Shown piece after piece: positions 6,129 to 10,943 of a stretch of DNA of 10,943 nt (within the stretch, counting starts at the first letter, position 1; each line of letters begins with the position of its first letter). Source of the stretch: JBGZFC01 sp964346495 (GTDB taxonomy: Bacteria > Bacteroidota > Bacteroidia > Bacteroidales > Dysgonomonadaceae); the NCBI GenBank assembly GCA_964346495.1, contig CAYFUW010000069.1, forward strand, positions 1 to 10,943. The letters run 5' to 3'. Below the pieces are notes generated by a model. The model was given only the letters and a program-made list of their open reading frames with translations. It had not been told where the DNA came from and ran no database searches. Both the position numbers and the translations under genes were made by a program.

Positions 6129-7841
6129 CTACAAATAAAGGTCTTCCAATTTTTCTTTCAACTCCTCTGCCGAAGGCATATTATCTGGTTTTGGACGCAA
6201 TACGTTATTGTACAGTTGTTTATCTTTCAAAACTTCGATAGCCTTTTCCATAACCGGATCGGCAAGTAATTCGCGTATCAACACACCCTCTTTATAGTAA
6301 TATCGTTTTATAATTTCAGTTTCGATATACGACCTAATCTCTTTCTCGAAAAGTTCTAAATCTCTGTCAAGATTTGGTTGTAGCTTCTTTTCCAGAGCCT
6401 TATACTCCTCTGCTGCATTGTCGAAATAACGCTCAAATTCCATAATGTTTTTAAGCGATTGCAACGAACGAATACTCATTTGGTCATATTTGAAATCTTT
6501 GCTTTTAACAAAAGTCTTAAATGCATCGTAATCTTCGTCAGACAGACTAAACTCTTTTACAGACGCAATTTGGGGATTTTTTTGTGCCCAATCAGTTACA
6601 AAATCGAAAATAATATTATCTGCCATTAAGTAATAGACTATTGTTGCACCTTGCTCACTAGGGATAATAAAATCGGGAGTTATTCCTCCGCCGTCTCTCA
6701 CCTCACGACCATTCACTGTTTTATAAACATTGGTCAAACTATCGGGAATACGTGCAACGGAGCCGTCAGAGTGTCGGTGAGAATAGTCCAGAACCTGAAT
6801 GCTTCGTCCGCTTGGGATATAATATTTTGCAGTAGTGATTTTAATATTGTGACCATACGGCAATCCGCGTGGTGTTTGCACCAGGCCTTTACCAAATGAG
6901 CGATTACCAATAATTACCGCTCTGTCAAGGTCTTGCAATGCACCTGCTACAATTTCCGATGCCGATGCCGAACCCGTATCTATAAGAACAGTAATAGGAA
7001 TAATAGTGTCAAGCGGATGTGCCTGAGTGCGATATACTCTATCCCATTGCTTTACCTTTCCTTTAGTAGAGACAACTTCCTGCCCTTTTTTCACGAAAAA
7101 ATTAACAACATTAATCGCCTCTTCCATAATACCTCCGCCATTGCCACGCAAATCAAGAATGAGCGATTCAGCACCTCTCTTTTTTAAATCAACAAATGAC
7201 TCCTCTACTCTTTTAGAGCTACCATTGGTAAATGAACCGAAATGGATATAACCAATATTATCTTCATAAATACCGTAATGAGTTATCGGGTCAATCTCTA
7301 TTTTTTCTCGCAAAAGAGTAATAACACGCTCTTTCTTTTCACCGGGACGTTGTATTTTTAGTTTCAACTCGGTTCCTGGAGTTCCTCTCAACTCATCGCT
7401 AACCTCTTTAACTGTTGCATTTCGCTTATCTTTCCCGTCAACTTCGAGAATAATATCACCTGCTTTCAATCCCGCTTTGTCCGCCGGCATACCTTTATAA
7501 GGCTCATTTATTATAACCCGACCGTTATTGTAAGAAATAATAGAACCAATTCCGGCATATTTTCCGGTAGTCATAAAACGCAAATCATCGATATTTTCAT
7601 CAGAATAAAACTCAGTATATGGATCTAATCCTGCCAGCATATTGTGGATTGTTCTGTTTATCAAACTGTCAACCTTTACACTATCCACATAATACATATC
7701 TATTTCCTTAATAACAGAATTGAAAAGGTCTATATTTTTATATATATCGTAATCTTTCTGATTTTTCTCATCCTGGTTTGTTTGAGCCTGAACCGAGATT
7801 GCTGTAAGTAGAATAAAAACAAAAAAGAATATTTTTTTCAT
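6129..7841 (-). CDS. S41 family C-terminal processing protease (CtpA/Tsp-like)
   Basis: A 570-residue secreted serine protease of the carboxyl-terminal processing (CTP/Tsp) type. These enzymes trim or degrade periplasmic proteins from their C-termini. Residues 1-19 are a signal peptide (MKKIFFFVFILLTAISVQA). The PDZ domain covers about 85-175, with the carboxylate-binding/core motif KYAGIGSIISY and later GMPADKAGLKAGDIILEVDG. The peptidase core follows: LRGNGGG at 231-237, then GSASASEIVAGALQD (290-304) and SFGKGLVQ (315-322). By alignment with E. coli Tsp (Ser430, Asp441, Lys455) the dyad is Ser293 and Lys318, both present. The C-terminal 170 residues form a charged helical extension typical of Bacteroidota homologues. 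It is divergent from the VanZ-like gene. No clear promoter box was found for it. Confidence 0.93.
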   Translation of the reverse strand: MKKIFFFVFILLTAISVQAQTNQDEKNQKDYDIYKNIDLFNSVIKEIDMYYVDSVKVDSLINRTIHNMLAGLDPYTEFYSDENIDDLRFMTTGKYAGIGSIISYNNGRVIINEPYKGMPADKAGLKAGDIILEVDGKDKRNATVKEVSDELRGTPGTELKLKIQRPGEKKERVITLLREKIEIDPITHYGIYEDNIGYIHFGSFTNGSSKRVEESFVDLKKRGAESLILDLRGNGGGIMEEAINVVNFFVKKGQEVVSTKGKVKQWDRVYRTQAHPLDTIIPITVLIDTGSASASEIVAGALQDLDRAVIIGNRSFGKGLVQTPRGLPYGHNIKITTAKYYIPSGRSIQVLDYSHRHSDGSVARIPDSLTNVYKTVNGREVRDGGGITPDFIIPSEQGATIVYYLMADNIIFDFVTDWAQKNPQIASVKEFSLSDEDYDAFKTFVKSKDFKYDQMSIRSLQSLKNIMEFERYFDNAAEEYKALEKKLQPNLDRDLELFEKEIRSYIETEIIKRYYYKEGVLIRELLADPVMEKAIEVLKDKQLYNNVLRPKPDNMPSAEELKEKLEDLYL

Positions 7842-7961
7842 TGTTGTAAGCTTAAATCAATTGTTGTAATACATTTGACAAAGAAACGAATTTTTTATGA
7901 AAATATCCGTAAGTTTTAGTTATATGTTTTTAAATTACAAGCAAGATAACTAAATTCTCTG

Positions 7962-7969
7962 TATCTTTG
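7962..7969 (+). promoter_or_regulatory. -7 element of the VanZ-like gene (TATCTTTG)
   Basis: TATCTTTG ends 18 bases before the ATG at 7988. The box includes the TTG that would begin the longest open frame, so that TTG would lie upstream of the transcript start and the ATG is the real start. Confidence 0.65.
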
Positions 7970-7987
7970 ACATCAATTTTTACTGTT

Positions 7988-8386
7988 ATGAAAAAAATAG
8001 GTAGATATTTTAAATATATGGCAGCTCCTTTGCTGATAAGTTTGCTTATTTTTGTAGGAACATGCTTATTAGGCGCTAGTGATATGCCAAAACTGCCACA
8101 AATTTTGCCTTGGGATAAAATTGGTCACTTTGGAATGTTTTTTATACTATCCATAGTTTCACTTTTCAATTACTACTATTTGCACAACGGCAATCCAAAA
8201 TTCTGGAAATGGATGTTTTGGGGTATTATTATTCCTTCAATTTATGGTGGAGCAATAGAGTTGATGCAGGAATATTTCTTCACCTTCCGAAGCGCCGAAT
8301 GGGCTGACTATGTAGCTGATATATTAGGTTCTGTGTCGGCAGGAATTTTAGCTTTAATTCTATTAGATAGAAAAACACAACAATAG
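7988..8386 (+). CDS. VanZ family membrane protein
   Basis: A 132-residue membrane protein of the VanZ-like family, with about four membrane segments (residues 11-30, 47-64, 73-90 and 108-126). The family signature is present: WDKIGHFGMFFILS in the second segment (Asp-Lys and His), then GGAIELMQEYF followed by RSAEWADYVADILGS, with the conserved Glu, Gln, Arg and Asp residues. VanZ gives low-level teicoplanin resistance in enterococci, but the short Bacteroidota members have no assigned role. I reject the longer TTG start at 7967 because it lies inside the -7 promoter box. It is followed after 11 bases by the nspC promoter, so the two genes look independently transcribed despite being close. 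Confidence 0.85.
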   Translation: MKKIGRYFKYMAAPLLISLLIFVGTCLLGASDMPKLPQILPWDKIGHFGMFFILSIVSLFNYYYLHNGNPKFWKWMFWGIIIPSIYGGAIELMQEYFFTFRSAEWADYVADILGSVSAGILALILLDRKTQQ

Positions 8387-8397
8387 TTTTTTATTTA

Positions 8398-8405
8398 TAT
8401 CTTTG
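8398..8405 (+). promoter_or_regulatory. -7 element of nspC (TATCTTTG)
   Basis: TATCTTTG ends 18 bases before the nspC ATG at 8424, the same distance as upstream of the VanZ-like gene. The in-frame TTG at 8403 is inside the box and is therefore not a usable start. Confidence 0.65.
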
Positions 8406-8423
8406 CAAAAACGACATATAATT

Positions 8424-9566
8424 ATGATTGACTTTTCAAAAATACCATCCCCGTGTTACGTGTTGGATGAAAACTTATTTCGTAAAAATTTACAATTGAT
8501 AAAATCGGTAAAAGAGCGAGCCGGTGTAAATATCATCCTGGCATTTAAGGCTTTTGCTCTTTGGAAAAGTTTCCCAATTGTCCGTGAATATATACAACAC
8601 TCTACAGCAAGTTCAGTAGCCGAAGCCCAACTGGCATTTGAGGAGATGGGTAGTCCGGCGCACACATACGCACCGGTATATACCGACTATGACTTCCCAA
8701 CTTTCCTGAAATACAGCAGCCATATCACTTTCAACTCTTTATCGCAATTTCACAGATTTTATCCGCAAATACAATCTTCGGGTAAGGATGTAAAATGTGG
8801 TATTCGCATAAATCCCGAATATTCGGTAGTTGAAACCGATTTGTATAACCCCAGCGTACCGGGTTCGCGATTAGGTATTACAAGCAAAATGCTTGGTGAC
8901 AAACTACCCGAAGGTGTTTCCGGACTTCATATGCACAATCTGTGCGAAAGCAACTCTTACGATTTGGAAAAGACATTGGAGGTTGTTGAAGAGAAGTTCA
9001 AGCACCTGTTTCCGCAAATAGAATGGTTCAATTTGGGTGGCGGTCATCTGATGACTCACAAAGATTACAATGTTGAACACCTGATTGAAGTATTAAAAAA
9101 GTTCAAAGCAAAATATCCGCATATCGAAATTATTATGGAGCCGGGAAGTGCATTTGCCTGGCAAACCGGAGTATTGGTAGCTACTGTTGCCGATATTGTT
9201 GAGAACGATGGTGTAAAAACAGCCATGCTTAATGTATCGTTTGCTTGCCATATGCCCGACTGCTTAGAAATGCCCTATAAGCCATATATTAGAGGTGCTT
9301 ATCAAGAGCCTGTGCCCGGAAAACCGACATACAGAATGGGCGGTAACAGCTGCCTGAGTGGCGATTTTATGGGCGATTGGTCGTTTGACGAGCCGCTGAC
9401 CGTAGGCAGTAGAATTATTTTTGAAGATATGATTCACTACACCATAGTAAAAACGACAATGTTCAACGGCGTATCACATCCGGCTATAGGCATCTGGAAA
9501 GCAGACGGTTCTTTTGATATTTATCGTAAATTCGATTATGAAGATTATAAAAATAGAATGAATTAA
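8424..9566 (+). CDS. nspC: Carboxynorspermidine/carboxyspermidine decarboxylase
   Basis: A 380-residue PLP enzyme of the alanine-racemase-fold decarboxylases. It removes CO2 from carboxynorspermidine or carboxyspermidine, the last step of the aspartate-semialdehyde route to norspermidine/spermidine. Visible motifs are the PLP lysine Lys42 in ILAFKAFALW, MHNLCES at 170-176, the phosphate-binding GGGH (205-208), EPGSAFAW (239-246), CHMPDCLEMPY (275-285), and NSCLSGD (308-314) with the catalytic Cys310/Asp314 pair expected from ornithine-decarboxylase relatives. Length equals the usual 375-385 residues when the ATG at 8424 is used. The longer TTG start at 8403 falls in the promoter. The partner carboxynorspermidine dehydrogenase is not in this window. 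In many Bacteroidota this route supplies spermidine, so the true product may be spermidine. Confidence 0.93.
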   Translation: MIDFSKIPSPCYVLDENLFRKNLQLIKSVKERAGVNIILAFKAFALWKSFPIVREYIQHSTASSVAEAQLAFEEMGSPAHTYAPVYTDYDFPTFLKYSSHITFNSLSQFHRFYPQIQSSGKDVKCGIRINPEYSVVETDLYNPSVPGSRLGITSKMLGDKLPEGVSGLHMHNLCESNSYDLEKTLEVVEEKFKHLFPQIEWFNLGGGHLMTHKDYNVEHLIEVLKKFKAKYPHIEIIMEPGSAFAWQTGVLVATVADIVENDGVKTAMLNVSFACHMPDCLEMPYKPYIRGAYQEPVPGKPTYRMGGNSCLSGDFMGDWSFDEPLTVGSRIIFEDMIHYTIVKTTMFNGVSHPAIGIWKADGSFDIYRKFDYEDYKNRMN

Positions 9567-9584
9567 AACAATATATTTCACTCG

Positions 9585-9608
9585 CTTGTTAATTTATTAG
9601 CTAACAGG
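9585..9608 (+). repeat. Inverted repeat after nspC, possible weak terminator or attenuator
   Basis: CTTGTTA (9585-9591) can pair with TAACAGG (9602-9608) around a 10-base loop, with one G-T pair. It starts 19 bases after the nspC stop. No T-run follows, so it is a poor intrinsic terminator. I list it as the only structure seen between nspC and the next gene. Confidence 0.3.
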
Positions 9609-9660
9609 TTATCGTGTAAACATTGATTTTATAACATATTAAATAACTAACTTTTATATT

Positions 9661-9906
9661 ATGAGCTTAATAGGATGGATTATTGTCGGAGCAATAGCAG
9701 GATGGCTTGCCGGTAAATTGATGCGTGGCGGCGGTTTTGGACTATTGGTTAATATTGTTGTGGGTGTCATCGGAGCTGCGCTTGGTGGTTGGGCTTTCAG
9801 ATTATTGGGTATAAGCACCGGAAGCGGTTTTTGGGGTAGCTTAATAACTGCACTAGCTGGTTCTATATTGCTTCTTTGGTTAATTTCGATTCTCAAGCGA
9901 CTATAG
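9661..9906 (+). CDS. GlsB/YeaQ/YmgE family small membrane protein
   Basis: An 81-residue, very hydrophobic, Gly-rich protein of the GlsB/YeaQ/YmgE ('transglycosylase-associated') family, linked in other bacteria to general stress responses. Three membrane segments are visible: IIVGAIAGWLAGKLM (7-21), GLLVNIVVGVIGAALGGWAF (27-46) and FWGSLITALAGSILLLWLISIL (57-78). The signature G-W-x-A-G-x-L-M-R-G-G-G-F-G is clear at residues 14-27. The open frame on the opposite strand is a shadow caused by the biased codon pattern. nadD follows after 24 bases with no promoter box seen between them, so the two may share a transcript. The biochemical function of the family is not known. Confidence 0.88.
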   Translation: MSLIGWIIVGAIAGWLAGKLMRGGGFGLLVNIVVGVIGAALGGWAFRLLGISTGSGFWGSLITALAGSILLLWLISILKRL

Positions 9907-9930
9907 AATTAACCACAACAATATAGAATT

Positions 9931-10515
9931 ATGAACAGATCGAAAGTCGGCATATTTCCGGGATCATTTAACCCGATTCATATTGGGCACGTGGTTTTAG
10001 CTAACTATATGCGTGAATTTACATATCTGGATGAAGTTTGGTTTGTAGTATCACCACATAACCCGCTAAAAAAAGCCGAAAGTCTTCTCGACGACGATAT
10101 TCGCCTGCACATGACACAGCTGGCACTTGCCGATTTCGACAATCTTTCTGTATCAGATATAGAGTTTTCTCTGCCTCGCCCTTCATATACTTTCAATACC
10201 CTCGAAAAGCTAAGTGAAACTTATCACGATAAAGAGTTCACACTGCTTATCGGCAGCGACAATTGGACTACATTCCACAAGTGGAAAAATTACAATTTAC
10301 TATTGGGAAAATACAAAATAATTATCTATCCCCGCTTGGGACATACAGTTACGCTATCCGAATCAACTCCAAAATCGGTACAACTTGTTGATGCACCCAT
10401 AATAGAGATTTCATCAACTTTTATTCGGGAAAGTATAAAAAACGGCAAGAATATTAGAGCATTTCTTCCAGCAAAAGTGTATGATTTTATACAGGAAAAT
10501 AAATTGTATAGATAA
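9931..10515 (+). CDS. nadD: Nicotinate-nucleotide adenylyltransferase
   Basis: A 194-residue nucleotidyltransferase of the NadD family. It transfers AMP from ATP to nicotinate mononucleotide to make deamido-NAD in NAD synthesis, in the cytoplasm. The N-terminal ATP-binding motif is GIFPGSFNPIHIGH (7-20), containing the GxFxPxHxGH signature. Other family marks are SPHNPLKK (41-48), LIGSDNWTTFHKWK (106-119) and the C-terminal ISSTFIR (160-166), the second ATP-binding motif. Length is standard for NadD, and PHNPLK favours NadD over the related CoaD. The ATG at 9931 is the only sensible start since the motif begins six residues later. It lies 24 bases after the GlsB/YeaQ-type gene. Confidence 0.94.
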   Translation: MNRSKVGIFPGSFNPIHIGHVVLANYMREFTYLDEVWFVVSPHNPLKKAESLLDDDIRLHMTQLALADFDNLSVSDIEFSLPRPSYTFNTLEKLSETYHDKEFTLLIGSDNWTTFHKWKNYNLLLGKYKIIIYPRLGHTVTLSESTPKSVQLVDAPIIEISSTFIRESIKNGKNIRAFLPAKVYDFIQENKLYR

Positions 10516-10583
10516 TAGACACTTAAGATAGAAGTAGAAAAATCACGACATAAATCAATGATTTCAAACGACTTTGCTTAAAG

Positions 10584-10803
10584 AAGATGATAATTAAGCG
10601 ACGGGATTCGAACCCGCTCATAATAGCAAACAAATTGCAATCCTCCGTTCCGGCATCATGTCTCTACTTAATCATCATCTTATAGCAACAAAAGTAGATT
10701 CTAAAAACGTAAATGCCATGGTACTAACGTTTTCATTAAAAGTTATCCCCCAGGGGCGTTTACCATGGCACGGACCCCAGCCTAACTATTTAATGCTTTT
10801 GTA
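10584..10803 (-). ncRNA. Candidate structured ncRNA with 5' hairpin and 3' tRNA-like module
   Basis: About 220 nt that code for no protein but fold strongly on the minus strand. The 5' end (near 10803) is inferred from the TATCTTTG box at 10807-10814; the 3' end is placed at the foot of the last stem. The 5' domain is closed by TGCCATGGTA (10770-10761) with TACCATGGCA (10723-10714). Inside it are a C/G hairpin (10747-10756) and UAAC-UUUU-AAUG-AAAA-(C)-GUUA (10745-10725). The 3' domain is a 15-bp stem, 10667-10681 with 10584-10598, enclosing a tRNA-like module with a perfect TΨC arm. The stem's one irregular pair is G-U in the minus-strand RNA but A-C in the plus-strand RNA, which supports the minus strand. 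No tmRNA tag region or RNase P core motif was recognised. The family is unassigned. Confidence 0.55.
10594..10671 (-). other. tRNA-like module with perfect TΨC arm (not a normal tRNA)
   Basis: On the minus strand the T-arm is GCGGG-TTCGAAT-CCCGT (10617-10601). Its loop matches the tRNA consensus TTCRANY, and it is followed directly by an acceptor-like 3' strand CGCTTAA (10600-10594). That strand pairs with TTAAGTA (10671-10665) through one G-U and one A-C mismatch. The rest does not fit a tRNA. The D-arm position has only CCG-GAA-CGG (10653-10645). The best central hairpin is ATTGCAA-TTTGT-TTGCTAT with a five-base loop. A cysteine-like anticodon loop TTGCAAT exists but its flanking stem has a mismatch and two wobbles. 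The acceptor stem continues for eight more base pairs beyond position 1, and no CCA is encoded. Confidence 0.55.
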
Positions 10804-10806
10804 ATA

Positions 10807-10814
10807 CAAAGATA
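10807..10814 (-). promoter_or_regulatory. -7 element of the candidate ncRNA (TATCTTTG)
   Basis: Minus-strand TATCTTTG, the same octamer found before three protein genes here, points into the structured region. Its position predicts transcription from about 10803 leftward. No protein gene on the minus strand could use it before the convergent nadD end at 10515. Confidence 0.6.
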
Positions 10815-10815
10815 A

Positions 10816-10864
10816 CAAATTAATGATATAATTAGATTAATTATTACAAATATCATTAACTTTG
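10816..10864. promoter_or_regulatory. Operator-like inverted repeat between divergent promoters
   Basis: CAAATTAATGATAT (10816-10829) is the inverse of ATATCATTAA-C-TTTG (10850-10864) apart from one extra C. The 10-bp core TTAATGATAT/ATATCATTAA is perfect. Core centres are 30 bases apart, about three helical turns. The left arm abuts the ncRNA -7 box and the right arm overlaps a rightward TAACTTTG box. Confidence 0.45.
10857..10864 (+). promoter_or_regulatory. Possible -7 element of a rightward gene beyond the window
   Basis: TAACTTTG fits TAnnTTTG and points out of the window. No start codon with a useful frame is visible in the remaining 79 bases, so the target is unknown. Confidence 0.35.
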
Positions 10865-10943
10865 AAAGAACATACGAGTAAAACATACTAGAATAATTCG
10901 AAGCGCCTGTAAATTGAGTAGCATTTTGAAATCAGAATACAAC

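Noticed and set aside
7967..7987. TTG start extending the VanZ-like protein by seven residues
   Set aside because: The TTG is part of the TATCTTTG promoter box, and the ATG at 7988 has the expected A-rich N-terminal codons.
9654..9896. Minus-strand open frame opposite the GlsB/YeaQ-type gene
   Set aside because: It is Pro/Ile-rich with no recognisable family and is the antisense shadow of a Gly/Leu-rich membrane protein gene.
10584..10681. Normal tRNA gene (tRNA-Cys GCA, Ala TGC or Asn GTT)
   Set aside because: Only the T-arm is convincing. The candidate anticodon stems contain mismatches, the D-arm loop would be three bases, and the closing helix is about 15 bp.
10584..10803. tmRNA (ssrA)
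   Set aside because: No 5' GGATTCGAC-type D/T region, no tag reading frame ending in an Ala-Ala-type tail, too short, and no encoded CCA-like end.

Overview
The window looks like a low-GC chromosomal segment of a Bacteroidota member, probably from the Bacteroidales. Four things support this. Several promoters carry the Bacteroidota-specific -7 element TAnnTTTG, four of them as TATCTTTG. The omega subunit is of the Bacteroidota type and sits next to bamD and a DUF4293 gene. Most genes have an A-rich leader instead of a Shine-Dalgarno sequence. The proteins (GH3-type, DUF1460, short VanZ, NspC, CTP-like S41 protease) are all typical of the group. I see no transposase, integrase, CRISPR array, toxin-antitoxin pair or phage gene, so the protein-coding part is ordinary core or near-core genome.

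Layout. Positions 46-4027 are all on the minus strand: a Crp/Fnr-family regulator, a GH3-family adenylate-forming enzyme, then the tight set bamD, rpoZ, DUF4293. Positions 4028-4499 are non-coding and hold two hairpins plus a promoter for the plus-strand DUF1460 amidase-like gene (4500-5348). A short MgtC/SapB membrane protein lies convergent to it (5371-5817, minus). Its upstream gap, up to 6128, carries two copies of a dispersed intergenic repeat. A secreted C-terminal processing protease (6129-7841, minus) is divergent from a plus-strand run: VanZ-like protein, carboxynorspermidine decarboxylase (nspC), a GlsB/YeaQ-type small membrane protein, and nadD.

The most interesting part is the last 430 bases, which hold no protein gene. 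A minus-strand TATCTTTG promoter points into about 220 nt of strongly structured sequence. First comes a hairpin closed by a perfect 10-bp inverted repeat (TGCCATGGTA/TACCATGGCA). Then comes a 15-bp stem closing a tRNA-like module with a perfect TΨC arm (GCGGG TTCGAAT CCCGT) but no acceptable D or anticodon arm. The one imperfect pair of the 15-bp stem is G-U in the minus-strand RNA and A-C in the plus-strand RNA, which agrees with the promoter direction. This looks like a small structured ncRNA with a tRNA mimic. It is not a normal tRNA or tmRNA, and I cannot assign it to a family from sequence alone. Between its promoter and a divergent rightward promoter lies a large inverted repeat that resembles a shared operator.

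Functionally the genes cover the cell envelope (BamD, the DUF1460 peptidoglycan-amidase fold, the S41 protease, small membrane proteins), transcription (omega, Crp/Fnr), polyamine synthesis (NspC) and NAD synthesis (NadD). Apart from bamD-rpoZ-DUF4293, and possibly crp-GH3 and glsB-nadD, they look like neighbours and not one pathway.
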